This document shows, piece by piece, positions 15,512 through 24,562 of a stretch of DNA of 64,000 bases (positions are counted from its first letter, which is position 1; the number at the start of each line of letters is the position of its first letter). Both the position numbers and the translations under genes were made by a program. Location: contig NZ_CP016287.1 in assembly GCF_001679785.1 (NCBI RefSeq), positions 744,001 through 808,000 of the forward strand, read 5' to 3'. The notes below the pieces were generated by a model. The model saw only the letters and a program-made list of their open reading frames with translations. It did no database searches and was not told the origin of the DNA. This DNA comes from Rhizobium leguminosarum (GTDB taxonomy: Bacteria > Pseudomonadota > Alphaproteobacteria > Rhizobiales > Rhizobiaceae).

Positions 15512-16456
15512 ATGTCACCCCTTGCTGAAAACTCAGGTCCCGACATTATCGCAGCCGTCATCGGTCTTGGTTCGATGGGGCTTGGGATGGCCCGGTCGAT
15601 GAAGCGCGCCGGTCTCGACGTCGTTGGATATGACATCACGCCGGCGGCGGTGGACCGCTTCGTCGCCGAGGGCGGACGTGGCGCGGCGACCCCCGCCGCT
15701 GCGGCAAAGGATGCCGACATCGTCGTCTCCGTGGTCGTCAACGGCGCGCAGACCGAGGCCGTGCTGTTCGGGCCTCAAGGCGTCGCGAGCACGATGAAGC
15801 CCGGCGCCGTCTTCATCTCGTCGGCCACCATGGATCCCGCCGTCGCGCGCGATCTGGCCGGGCGGGTGGAGGCTCTCGGCCTGCATTACCTCGACGCGCC
15901 GATTTCGGGCGGCGCGGCCAAGGCGGCACGTGGCGAACTGACGATCATGGCATCCGGCTCCGGACAGGCCTTCGATACGGCGCGCCCGGGTCTCGACGCC
16001 ATGGCCGCCAAGGTCTACGAGCTTGGCGACGAGGCCGGAAAAGGCGCGGCCTTCAAGATGATCAACCAGCTTCTCGCCGGTGTGCACATCGCGGCCGCCT
16101 GTGAGGCCATAACCTTTGCCGCCAAGCAGGGCCTCGACCTCGACAAGGTCTATGAGGTGATCACGGCATCGGCCGGCAATTCCTGGATGTTCGAAAACCG
16201 CGTGCCGCATGTGCTGGCCGGAGACTATACTCCGCTCAGCAGCATCGAGATTTTCGTCAAGGATCTCGGTATCGTCCAAGACATGGCCCGCTCCGAGCGT
16301 TATCCCGTACCGCTCGCGGCAGCCGCCTTGCAGATGTATCTGGCCGCCTCCGGAGCGGGCATGGGCCGTGACGACGATTCCTCGCTCGCGCGGCTCTATG
16401 CCAGGCTTTCCGGCGCTGAATTGCCCAGCTCCACCAAAGAGCCGCAGAGCCTGTAG
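15512..16456 (+). CDS. ltnD: L-threonate 2-dehydrogenase-like 3-hydroxyisobutyrate-family enzyme
   Basis: 314 residues. The NAD-binding motif is AVIGLGSMGLGMA, followed by the substrate loop DAPISGGAAKAARGELTIMASG and the catalytic-lysine segment GKGAAFKMINQLLAG, as in beta-hydroxyacid dehydrogenases. LtnD oxidises L-threonate to 2-oxo-tetronate, the substrate for OtnI. ATG 15512 was chosen for the upstream GGAG and because earlier codons fall in the hairpin. The assignment to LtnD rather than another beta-hydroxyacid dehydrogenase rests on the adjoining otnI and otnK. Confidence 0.82.
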   Translation: MSPLAENSGPDIIAAVIGLGSMGLGMARSMKRAGLDVVGYDITPAAVDRFVAEGGRGAATPAAAAKDADIVVSVVVNGAQTEAVLFGPQGVASTMKPGAVFISSATMDPAVARDLAGRVEALGLHYLDAPISGGAAKAARGELTIMASGSGQAFDTARPGLDAMAAKVYELGDEAGKGAAFKMINQLLAGVHIAAACEAITFAAKQGLDLDKVYEVITASAGNSWMFENRVPHVLAGDYTPLSSIEIFVKDLGIVQDMARSERYPVPLAAAALQMYLAASGAGMGRDDDSSLARLYARLSGAELPSSTKEPQSL

Positions 16457-16470
16457 AAGGAACGCTAGAC

Positions 16471-17247
16471 ATGCCGGTTTTCGCCGCCAACCTGACGATG
16501 ATGTTCAACGAATGGGCGTTCCTCGACCGCTTCGACGCCGCAGCCGATGCCGGCTTTGCCGCCGTCGAATACCTCTTTCCCTACGAAGCCACACCCGAGG
16601 CGATCGCCGAACGGCTTGCCCGCAACAATCTGCAGCAGGCCTTGTTCAACCTGCCGCCGGGCGACTGGGCAGCAGGCGAACGTGGCATCGCCGCTCTTCC
16701 CGGACGGTTCGATGCGCTGAAAGCGAATGTCGAGCAGGCACTGGACTATGCGGCGGCATCGGGCGTCAGACGGTTGCACCTGATGGCAGGCATCGCCGAC
16801 CGTCATGACGAAGACGCCTCCTCCGCTTATCGGCGCTCCGTCACCTATGCTGCCGGGCGGCTTGCGGAAAAGGGCATCGATCTGCTGCTCGAGCCGATCA
16901 ACGGCCGAAACATGCCTGGATATTTCCTCAACGACTTCGCCGCCGCCGAGCGGCTGATCGCCGAATGCGGTCTGCCGAACCTGAAGCTCCAGTTCGACAT
17001 CTATCACCGCCAGATCATCCACGGCGACGTCACTATCGCGTTGCGACACCTGCTGCCGATTGCCGGCCACATCCAGATCGCCAGCGTGCCGTCCCGCAAC
17101 GAGCCGGATGGGGAGGAATTGAACTATCCCTACCTGTTCGGCGAAATCGATCGCCTAGGTTACGACGGTTTCATCGGCTGCGAATACATCCCGCGCGGCC
17201 ACACACTGGACGGTCTTGGCTGGTTCAAACCTTTTGCACGGAGCTAG
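16471..17247 (+). CDS. otnI: 2-oxo-tetronate isomerase (hydroxypyruvate isomerase family)
   Basis: 258 residues of the xylose-isomerase-like TIM barrel. FAANLTMMFNEWAFLDRF at the N-terminus, LLLEPINGRNMPGYFLND and LQFDIYHRQIIHGDV in the middle, and FIGCEYIPRG near the end are the Hyi/OtnI pattern with its metal-binding Glu, Asp, His and Glu. It interconverts 2-oxo- and 3-oxo-tetronate. It starts 14 bases after ltnD and ends 3 bases before otnK, so one operon. Hydroxypyruvate isomerase is the alternative, less likely in this context. Confidence 0.85.
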   Translation: MPVFAANLTMMFNEWAFLDRFDAAADAGFAAVEYLFPYEATPEAIAERLARNNLQQALFNLPPGDWAAGERGIAALPGRFDALKANVEQALDYAAASGVRRLHLMAGIADRHDEDASSAYRRSVTYAAGRLAEKGIDLLLEPINGRNMPGYFLNDFAAAERLIAECGLPNLKLQFDIYHRQIIHGDVTIALRHLLPIAGHIQIASVPSRNEPDGEELNYPYLFGEIDRLGYDGFIGCEYIPRGHTLDGLGWFKPFARS

Positions 17248-17250
17248 ACG

Positions 17251-18531
17251 ATGGCTATTTTGCTCGGATCAATCGCTGACGACTATACGGGCGCCTCCGA
17301 CCTCGCCAACACGCTGACGAAGAACGGTCTGCGCACGGTGCAGACGGTCGGCATCCCTGATCCGTCGCTCGCGCTGCCGGAAGTCGACGCCGTGGTCGTT
17401 TCCCTGAAGATCCGCTCCGTCCCGGCCTCGGACGCCGTCGCGGCGGCGGCGAGCGCTGAGCGATGGCTGCGCCAGCGCGGTGCCGGCCATGTGCTTTACA
17501 AGATCTGCTCGACCTTCGATTCCACCGATGCCGGCAATATCGGTCCGGTCACCGAGGCCTTGAGCGATGTTGCCGGCGGCGGCATCGTACTGGTAACGCC
17601 CGCCTTTCCGGAAACGGGACGCACCGTCTATCTTGGCCATCTCTTCGTCGGCGGACAGCCTTTGAACGAAAGCCCGCTCAAGGACCACCCCCTCAATCCG
17701 ATGCATGACGCCAATCTCGTGCGGGTTCTGACCCGCCAGTTGTGCAATGCTGTCGGATTGATCGATCTGACGACCATCGCCGCCGGACCCGGCGCCGTCA
17801 AAATGAGGCTCGATTCCTTTCGCACCGCAGGCGTCACTGCTGTTATCGCCGACGCGATTTTCGAACGTGATCTTGAAACGCTCGGCGAGGTCGCGTTGGA
17901 AACGCCGGTGTCCACCGGTGCGTCCGGCCTCGGCCTCGGCCTTGCCCGCGCGCTCGTCCGCTCCGGTCGGATATCCTCCGGCGGTGCAACGACGGCGGAC
18001 GCCATTCGCCCGGTGGGCGGACTTTCCGCGATCGTTGCCGGCAGTTGCTCCAAGGCGACGCTCCGTCAGCTCGACGTCGCCGAACGGTCGATACCCGTCC
18101 TGCGGCTCGACCCGGAGCGGCTGCTTGCTGGTCCCGATGAGATCGCCGCGGCGATCTCCTGGGCCGGAGACCGCATCTTCGCCGGCCCCGTCGTGGTCGC
18201 CGCGAGTGCTGCGCCTGAAACCGTGTCCCGGCTGCAATCACTATACGGACGAGAGGCGTCCGGCCATGCGATCGAGACCGCGACGTCGATCATCGCCGCC
18301 GAACTGGTGGAGAGAGGCGTGCGCCGCCTTGTGGTCGCAGGCGGCGAAACCTCGGGCGCGGCGGTCGACAGGCTCGCCATTCCGGCATTTCTGATCGGCC
18401 CGGAGATTGCGCCCGGCGTGCCGGTGCTGCGCACGGTCGGCAATGCCCAGGGCGATATGCTTCTGGCGTTGAAATCAGGAAACTTCGGAGGCGAAGATTT
18501 CTTTACGGCAGCGCTGGCGATGATGCACTGA
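17251..18531 (+). CDS. otnK: 3-oxo-tetronate kinase (four-carbon acid sugar kinase family)
   Basis: 426 residues. SIADDYTGASDLANTL at the N-terminus is the acid-substrate motif of the DUF1537 kinases, and RRLVVAGGETSGA is the ATP-binding C-terminal motif. OtnK phosphorylates 3-oxo-tetronate to the 4-phosphate, which OtnC decarboxylates. Last gene of the transporter-ltnD-otnI-otnK unit. Together with otnC on the other side of the regulator, all enzymes of the route to dihydroxyacetone phosphate are present. Confidence 0.88.
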   Translation: MAILLGSIADDYTGASDLANTLTKNGLRTVQTVGIPDPSLALPEVDAVVVSLKIRSVPASDAVAAAASAERWLRQRGAGHVLYKICSTFDSTDAGNIGPVTEALSDVAGGGIVLVTPAFPETGRTVYLGHLFVGGQPLNESPLKDHPLNPMHDANLVRVLTRQLCNAVGLIDLTTIAAGPGAVKMRLDSFRTAGVTAVIADAIFERDLETLGEVALETPVSTGASGLGLGLARALVRSGRISSGGATTADAIRPVGGLSAIVAGSCSKATLRQLDVAERSIPVLRLDPERLLAGPDEIAAAISWAGDRIFAGPVVVAASAAPETVSRLQSLYGREASGHAIETATSIIAAELVERGVRRLVVAGGETSGAAVDRLAIPAFLIGPEIAPGVPVLRTVGNAQGDMLLALKSGNFGGEDFFTAALAMMH

Positions 18532-18686
18532 CAGGGCATGGATCCGATGGATATCGATCGGTTCTAGCATAAGATGCGGTGGCCGATGACAGCAAAGCCA
18601 TAAGATACTGCCTGAACCATGGCCTTCAGACGATCTGCCCGCCGGCGCTCCGCCAGACTGGCGGGCACGATATGAAGGACGCCCCC

Positions 18687-19523
18687 ATGCAAGCAAGTCA
18701 GATCGAAATCGTCCCGTTCGGCCCCAACCATCTGGAAGCCGCCGTCGCGCTCTCAAGACAGGCCGGCTGGCCGCATCGGACGGAAGACTGGCAGCTGGCG
18801 CTCGCCTTGAGCGAAGGGATGGTTGCGGTCGAGGACGGCAGGGTCGTCGGCACCGTCCTCGTCACGCCTTACAAGGGAGATTGTGCGACCATCAACATGG
18901 TCATCGTCGACGAGACGATGCGCGGCAGGGGTCTCGGCCGCAAGCTAATGGACGCCGCATTGCTGGCCGCCGGAGACCGGCCGCTGAGGCTGGTGGCGAC
19001 GACGGCAGGCCTGCCGCTCTACCAGAAGCTTGGCTTCCACGAGACGGGAACCGTGGCACAACATCAGGGCCTTGCCGGAGACATCGCCGCGTCGGCGGAA
19101 ACGCAAGCGGCTACAGACGCCGACCTCCCGGCTATCGCGGCACTCGATCGCCGTGCCTTCGGCGCCGATCGCGAAGGGCTGCTCTCTTATTTGGCCGGGA
19201 TCGGCGCATTCGCCGTCCTTCGCCGAGACGGCCACGTTTCGGGCTTCGCTTGCCTGCGCCCCTTCGGCCGCGGCGAAGTGATCGGACCCGTGGTGGCCGC
19301 CGACGTCGGCGAGGCCAGGAAACTCATCGAACATTTCATCGCCAGACGGCCCGGACGGTTCCTCAGGGTCGACACCACGGCCGAGACCGGGCTTTCCCCG
19401 TGGCTCGCCGAACACGGGCTCGCCCATGTCGGCGGCGGACTCACCATGAAAAAGCCCTTCGTCCACCACGCCGCCGACCCGGCCGTCACCACCTTTGCCC
19501 TCGCCAGCCAGGCACTCGGCTGA
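18687..19523 (+). CDS. GNAT acetyltransferase with two tandem folds
   Basis: 278 residues. The first GNAT fold has the acetyl-CoA loop VDETMRGRGLGRKLMDAAL (about 80-98) and LYQKLGF. The second half (FACLRPFGRGEVIGPVV, GLSPWLAEHGLAHVGGG) matches the degenerate C-terminal domain seen in similar two-domain proteins. The substrate is unknown; acylation of an amine or amino acid would fit the adjoining aminotransferase. Start choice is uncertain: ATG 18687 follows AAGGAC at a good distance, while ATG 18672 and 18579 are also in frame. It ends 13 bases before the aminotransferase gene. Confidence 0.75.
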   Translation: MQASQIEIVPFGPNHLEAAVALSRQAGWPHRTEDWQLALALSEGMVAVEDGRVVGTVLVTPYKGDCATINMVIVDETMRGRGLGRKLMDAALLAAGDRPLRLVATTAGLPLYQKLGFHETGTVAQHQGLAGDIAASAETQAATDADLPAIAALDRRAFGADREGLLSYLAGIGAFAVLRRDGHVSGFACLRPFGRGEVIGPVVAADVGEARKLIEHFIARRPGRFLRVDTTAETGLSPWLAEHGLAHVGGGLTMKKPFVHHAADPAVTTFALASQALG

Positions 19524-19536
19524 TCCGGAGATCTCC

Positions 19537-20913
19537 ATGTACAGCAATTCTCTCATCGAACTCGATCGCGCCCACCTCATTCATCCTGTCGCCTCCTATC
19601 GAGGCCATGAAAAGCTTGGCGTGCGCGTGCTGGCCTCGGCCAAGGGCGCGACGGTCACCGACGCCTCCGGCAAGCAGCTGATCGACGGCTTCGCCGGACT
19701 CTGGTGCGTCAATGCCGGTTACGGCCACGAGAGCATCGTCGAAGCGGCGGCCCGGCAGATGCGCGAGCTTCCCTATGCGACGGCCTATTTCGGCCTCGGC
19801 TCAGAGCCCGCGATCCGGCTTGCCGGCGAACTCGTCGACCGCGCACCGGGCGATCTCAACCACGTCTATTTCACGCTCGGCGGCTCCGATGCGGTGGACA
19901 GCACGATCCGCTTCATCCGCTACTATTGGCATGCCCGTGGACAGCCTCAACGCGATCAGTTCATCTCCGTCGAACAGGGCTATCATGGTTCCTCGACGGT
20001 CGGCGCGGGTCTGACCGCGCTACCTGCCTTCCATGCCGGCTTCGGCGTTCCATTCGATTGGCAGCATAAGATTCCGTCTCACTACGCCTATCGCAACCCG
20101 GTGGGCGACAATCCGCAGGCGATCATCGACGCCTCGCTTGCGGCGCTGAAAAGCAAGGTCGAGGCGATCGGGCCGGAACGCGTTGCCGCTTTCTACGTCG
20201 AGCCGATCCAGGGCTCGGGCGGCGTTCTGGTGCCGCCGAAAGGCTGGATGAAAGCCATGCGCGAATTCTGCCGCGCGCACGACATCCTATTCGTCGCGGA
20301 CGAAGTGATCACAGGCTTTGGCCGCACCGGCCCGCTTTTTGCCTGCAGCGAGGATGACGTTGTTCCCGATTTCATGACCACCGCCAAGGGCCTCACCTCC
20401 GGCTACGTCCCCATGGGCGCCGTCTTGATGGCCGATCACGTCTATCAAACGATTGCCGAGGGCGCGGGCGCTGCCGCCGTCGGCCATGGCTATACCTATT
20501 CGGCCCATCCCGTCAGCGCCGCGGTCGGCCTCGAAGTCCTGAAGCTCTACGAAAACGGCCTTCTCGAAAACGGCGTCAGGGCCGGCGCGCGGCTGATGCA
20601 GGGCCTGGAGTCGCTGAGGGATCATCCGCTCGTCGGCGATGTCCGTGGCCGCGGCATGCTGGCCGCCATCGAGCTGGTAGTCGACAAGGCGAACAAAACG
20701 CCGTTGCCGGCATATGCCGAACCCGCCCGCCGCATCTTCGATCGCGCATGGGAAAACGGCCTCGTCATCCGCGCCTTCGGCAATGGTGTGCTCGGCTATG
20801 CGCCGCCGCTCTGCTGCACCGAAACGGAGATAGACGCGATCATCGAGCGCACCCGCACTACGCTGGACGAGACGCTGGAGGACCCGGATGTGCGTCGGGC
20901 GCTGCAGGCCTGA
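19537..20913 (+). CDS. Class III pyridoxal-phosphate aminotransferase (omega-amine:pyruvate type)
   Basis: 458 residues. ADEVITGFGRTG (the PLP-nitrogen Asp) and TTAKGLTSGYVPMGAV (the Schiff-base lysine) are present, with GFAGLWCVNAGYGH and YFTLGGSDAVDSTIRF as in putrescine/beta-alanine:pyruvate aminotransferases. It moves an omega-amino group from a diamine or amino acid to pyruvate, forming an aldehyde. ATG 19537 is preceded by GGAG. Next to a GNAT protein, a HAD protein and a peptide-type ABC importer, it probably belongs to an amine catabolic operon. Confidence 0.88.
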   Translation: MYSNSLIELDRAHLIHPVASYRGHEKLGVRVLASAKGATVTDASGKQLIDGFAGLWCVNAGYGHESIVEAAARQMRELPYATAYFGLGSEPAIRLAGELVDRAPGDLNHVYFTLGGSDAVDSTIRFIRYYWHARGQPQRDQFISVEQGYHGSSTVGAGLTALPAFHAGFGVPFDWQHKIPSHYAYRNPVGDNPQAIIDASLAALKSKVEAIGPERVAAFYVEPIQGSGGVLVPPKGWMKAMREFCRAHDILFVADEVITGFGRTGPLFACSEDDVVPDFMTTAKGLTSGYVPMGAVLMADHVYQTIAEGAGAAAVGHGYTYSAHPVSAAVGLEVLKLYENGLLENGVRAGARLMQGLESLRDHPLVGDVRGRGMLAAIELVVDKANKTPLPAYAEPARRIFDRAWENGLVIRAFGNGVLGYAPPLCCTETEIDAIIERTRTTLDETLEDPDVRRALQA

Positions 20914-21136
20914 GAATATCGGGAAACCGTCAGATTCGGTATTTTGTGCCGCCTCATGGTGTCTATTCGGCGAATCCGGCGCAGTGCAGGTGACAAACTG
21001 AAGTCAACGAAAGGCCTGGATCCCTGCAGATGCGGGCCTTCCCATACAAGAGCGGGACAATGACCCCGCCAGCGGAACAGAATTTTCTTCTTCGAGAAGC
21101 CGAGCTCCCATCGGAGCCGAACACTGGGGAATTCAC

Positions 21137-21850
21137 GTGAGCAAGAGCCTTTCGGAATTCAAATACATGACCTTCGACGTCGTCGGCACGCTTATCGACT
21201 TCGAGGGCGGCCTCAAGACCTGCCTCGCCGAGATCGCGGCCGAGGCAGGGACTGAAATCGACGGCGAGCAGGCGCTCGGCCTCTATCGGGCAGCTCGCTA
21301 TTCCGAGCATGCCGACCTCTTTCCCGACGACCTCGTGCGCGTCTACCTGGCGATCGCGCCGAAGCTCGGCCTGCCCACTGAGCAAAAATATGGCGAACGG
21401 CTGCGGGATTCGGCGAAGAGCTGGAAGGGTTTTGCAGACAGCGCCGCAGCGCTGGCAAGTCTTGCGAAGGATTACCGCCTTGTTGCAATGACCAATGCCC
21501 GCCGCTGGGCATTCGATTTCTTCGAGAAAGAGCTCGGCAATCCATTTTATGCCGCCTTCACCGCGGATGATACCGGGACCGAGAAACCCGATCCCGCCTT
21601 CTTCGAGAAGGTATTCGACTACGTCGCCTCGGAAGGACATTCGAAGGACGACATCCTGCATGTCGCCCAGAGCCAGTACCACGACATCGGGATTTCCAGG
21701 AAACTCGGGCTGGCCAATTGCTGGATCGAGCGGCGACATGCCGAGAAGGGTTACGGCGGCACGATCGAACCGGCCGAGTTCACCAAACCCGATTACCATT
21801 TCACCTCCATGGCCGGCCTTGCCGATGCCGTGGCCGCCGCGCGCGCCTGA
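21137..21850 (+). CDS. HAD-superfamily hydrolase, haloacid dehalogenase type II (second copy)
   Basis: 237 residues starting at GTG 21137. TFDVVGTLIDF carries the nucleophile Asp, LVAMTNARRWAFDFF is motif II and GTEKPDPAFFEKV the lysine motif. It is related to the HAD protein at 11357-12025 but divergent. The 223 bases before it hold no gene that I can support. A GC-rich hairpin and the importer genes follow, so it may act on a substrate imported by that system; the substrate is unknown. Confidence 0.8.
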   Translation: MSKSLSEFKYMTFDVVGTLIDFEGGLKTCLAEIAAEAGTEIDGEQALGLYRAARYSEHADLFPDDLVRVYLAIAPKLGLPTEQKYGERLRDSAKSWKGFADSAAALASLAKDYRLVAMTNARRWAFDFFEKELGNPFYAAFTADDTGTEKPDPAFFEKVFDYVASEGHSKDDILHVAQSQYHDIGISRKLGLANCWIERRHAEKGYGGTIEPAEFTKPDYHFTSMAGLADAVAAARA

Positions 21851-21864
21851 CTTTGAAAGCAGAT

Positions 21865-21890
21865 CGGGCCTGCCCGCAACGGGCAGCCCG
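21865..21890 (+). other. Intercistronic hairpin before the ABC importer genes
   Basis: CTGCCCG (21870-21876) pairs with CGGGCAG (21880-21886), extended by outer GGG/CCC pairs across a bulge. No T-run follows, so it is more likely an mRNA-processing or attenuation element than a full terminator. Confidence 0.45.
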
Positions 21891-21913
21891 CCACAGAAGA
21901 AAAGGGGAATGAG

Positions 21914-23524
21914 ATGAACGACAAGATCACCAATTGGACCAGCTCCGACGACGCCATGGTCGAAAGCGCCATCCGTCGTGGCGCTACCCGCCGCGAATTG
22001 CTGCATATGATGCTTGCGGGCGGCGTGGCCCTGTCTGCCGGCGGGCTCGTGCTTGGCCGCGCCGGCAAGGCGCTCGCCGCCACGCCCGTTTCCGGCGGCT
22101 CACTTAAGGCGGCCGGCTGGTCGTCCTCGACGGCCGATACGCTCGACCCAGCCAAGGCGTCGCTATCCACCGACTATGTCCGGTGCTGCTCCTTCTATAA
22201 CCGCCTCACCTTCCTCGACAAATCAGGCACGCCGCAGATGGAGCTCGCCGAAGCGATCGAGTCCAAGGATGCGAAGACCTGGACGGTCAAGTTGAAGAAC
22301 GGCGTTACCTTCCATGACGGCAAGCCGCTGACCGCCGACGACGTGGTTTTCTCGCTGAAGCGCCACCTCGACCCATCCGTCGGCTCGAAGGTCGCCAAGA
22401 TCGCCGCCCAGATGGCCGGCTTCAAGGCCGTCGACAAACAAACCGTCGAGATCACGCTCGCCAGCCCGAATGCCGACCTGCCGACCATCCTGTCGATGCA
22501 TCATTTCATGATCGTCGCCGACGGCACGACCGATTTCACCAAGGCCAACGGCACCGGCGCTTTCGTCAAGGAAGTCTTCGAGCCGGGCGTTCGCTCGGTG
22601 GGGATCAAGAACAAGAACTACTGGAAATCCGGCCCGAACGTCGATTCCTTCGAATATTTCGCGATCAGCGACGACAATGCCCGTGTAAACGCACTGCTTG
22701 CGGGCGACATCCATCTCGCAGCCACGATCAATCCGCGCTCTATGCGCCTCGTCGAGGCCCAGGGCGACGGCTTCACCTTGTCGAAGACGACGTCCGGCAA
22801 CTATACCAATCTCAACATGCGACTGGATATGGAGCCCGGCAACAAGCGCGACTTCATCGAGGGCATGAAGTATCTCGTCAATCGCGAACAGATCGTCAAA
22901 TCGGCGCTGCGCGGTCTCGGTGAAGTCGGCAACGATCAGCCCGTTTCACCGGCGAACTTCTATCACGACGCAGAGCTGAAAGCGCGGACCTTCGATCCTG
23001 AGAAGGCGAAGTTCCACTTCGAAAAGGCCGGCGTGCTTGGCCAATCCATCCCGATCATCGCTTCCGATGCGGCGAGTTCGTCGATCGACATGGCCATGAT
23101 CATCCAGGCGGCCGGCGCCGAAATCGGCATGAAGCTCGATGTCCAGCGAGTGCCATCTGATGGCTATTGGGACAATTACTGGCTCAAGTCGCCGATCCAC
23201 TTCGGCAATATCAACCCGCGGCCGACCCCCGATATCCTCTTCTCGCTGCTCTACACCTCGGACGCTCCGTGGAACGAAAGCCACTACAAGTCGGAGAAGT
23301 TCGACAAGATGCTGATCGAGGCGCGCGGCTCTCTCGATCAAGACAAGCGCAAGACGATCTATAACGAGATGCAGGGCATGGTCGCCCAGGAAGCCGGTAC
23401 TATCATTCCGGCCTATATCTCGAACGTCGATGCCACGACTGCCAAGCTCAAGGGCCTGGAAGCCAACCCGCTAGGCGGCCAGATGGGATACGCTTTTGCG
23501 GAGTATGTCTGGCTTGAAGCCTGA
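21914..23524 (+). CDS. ABC transporter substrate-binding protein, peptide/nickel family
   Basis: 536 residues. The N-terminus carries a Tat-like signal (TRRELLHMMLAGGVALSAGG ending near AAT), so it is probably exported to the periplasm. The body has family 5 solute-binding features (LDPAKASLSTDYV, then TWTVKLKNGVTFHDGKPLTADDVVFSL). Family members bind peptides, opines, amines or sugars. It heads a four-gene importer operon with two permeases and a double ATPase. The substrate is not readable from sequence; the adjoining aminotransferase and oxidases favour a nitrogenous compound. Confidence 0.88.
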   Translation: MNDKITNWTSSDDAMVESAIRRGATRRELLHMMLAGGVALSAGGLVLGRAGKALAATPVSGGSLKAAGWSSSTADTLDPAKASLSTDYVRCCSFYNRLTFLDKSGTPQMELAEAIESKDAKTWTVKLKNGVTFHDGKPLTADDVVFSLKRHLDPSVGSKVAKIAAQMAGFKAVDKQTVEITLASPNADLPTILSMHHFMIVADGTTDFTKANGTGAFVKEVFEPGVRSVGIKNKNYWKSGPNVDSFEYFAISDDNARVNALLAGDIHLAATINPRSMRLVEAQGDGFTLSKTTSGNYTNLNMRLDMEPGNKRDFIEGMKYLVNREQIVKSALRGLGEVGNDQPVSPANFYHDAELKARTFDPEKAKFHFEKAGVLGQSIPIIASDAASSSIDMAMIIQAAGAEIGMKLDVQRVPSDGYWDNYWLKSPIHFGNINPRPTPDILFSLLYTSDAPWNESHYKSEKFDKMLIEARGSLDQDKRKTIYNEMQGMVAQEAGTIIPAYISNVDATTAKLKGLEANPLGGQMGYAFAEYVWLEA

Positions 23525-23535
23525 TTAGGCAGGAG

Positions 23536-23560
23536 ACTGGGGCTGCAGCCGCGCCCCAGT
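23536..23560 (+). other. 3' hairpin after the substrate-binding-protein gene
   Basis: ACTGGGGC (23536-23543) pairs with GCCCCAGT (23553-23560) around a 9-base loop, with no T-run. Hairpins here commonly stabilise the binding-protein mRNA so that it is made in excess over the permeases. Confidence 0.55.
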
Positions 23561-23611
23561 TCCTCCATCTGCATTGATGGAACTTAACTCGAACGCAAAG
23601 GGAAGACGCCC

Positions 23612-24562
23612 GTGAACCGCCAGGTCTTATCCCTTGTACTGAGCAGATTGTTCGTCGCCGTGATCACCCTGGTGATCGTCTCCTTCGCCGTCTTCTTTGC
23701 GACAACGCTGTTGCCTGGAGATACGGCGACGATCCTGCTCGGCCAAGCCGCCACGCCGGAAGCCGTCGAAGGCCTGCGCAAGGCCATGCATCTCGACGAA
23801 CCGGCGCTCTTTCGTTTCCTGCGCTGGTTAGTCGGACTACTGCAAGGCGACCTCGGCACGTCCTATGCCAACGAAATGCCGATCGCCGCTCTCATCGCCG
23901 GCCGCTTCGTCAACACGCTGAAACTTGCCGGTGTCACCGCGCTTTTCTCCGTACCGATCGCACTGACGCTCGGGATCACTGCGGCAATGCTGCGCGGCAC
24001 GCTTTACGACCGGATCGTCACCGTGATCACCATCGGCGTCATCTCCGTGCCGGAGTTCATGGTCGCGACCTCCGCGGCGCTCATCTTCGCCGTCTATCTG
24101 AAATGGCTGCCGGCGCTGTCCTTCGCCAATGAAGTCCACAGTCTGGCCGACCTGTTGCGTGTCTATGCCATGCCGGTGATCACCCTCACCTTCGTCGTCT
24201 CGGCCCAGATGATCCGTATGACGCGCGCGGCTGTCATCGAGACGCTCAACACACCTTATGTTGAAATGGCATTGCTCAAGGGCGCCTCCCGGCCGCGCAT
24301 CGTCTTTCGCCATGCGCTGCCCAATGCGCTGGGTCCGATCGTCAATGCCGTCGCGCTTTCGTTGTCCTATCTGCTCGGAGGCGTCATCATCGTCGAGACC
24401 ATTTTCAACTATCCCGGTATCGCCAAGCTGATGCTGGATGCCGTCGCCACCCGCGATCTGCCGCTAATCCAGAGCTGCGCGATGATCTTCTGCCTGGGCT
24501 ACCTGCTGTTGATCACCATCGCGGATATCATCGCCATCCTTTCCAATCCGAGGCTCCGATGA
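23612..24562 (+). CDS. ABC importer permease, DppB-type
   Basis: 316 residues with about six hydrophobic helices. The N-terminal LFVAVITLVIVSFAVFFATTLLPGD and the cytoplasmic EAA-type loop (MALLKGASRPRIVFRHALPN near residue 220) are typical of DppB/OppB permeases. The stop overlaps the start of the next permease by four bases (ATGA), showing a single operon. Confidence 0.9.
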   Translation: MNRQVLSLVLSRLFVAVITLVIVSFAVFFATTLLPGDTATILLGQAATPEAVEGLRKAMHLDEPALFRFLRWLVGLLQGDLGTSYANEMPIAALIAGRFVNTLKLAGVTALFSVPIALTLGITAAMLRGTLYDRIVTVITIGVISVPEFMVATSAALIFAVYLKWLPALSFANEVHSLADLLRVYAMPVITLTFVVSAQMIRMTRAAVIETLNTPYVEMALLKGASRPRIVFRHALPNALGPIVNAVALSLSYLLGGVIIVETIFNYPGIAKLMLDAVATRDLPLIQSCAMIFCLGYLLLITIADIIAILSNPRLR

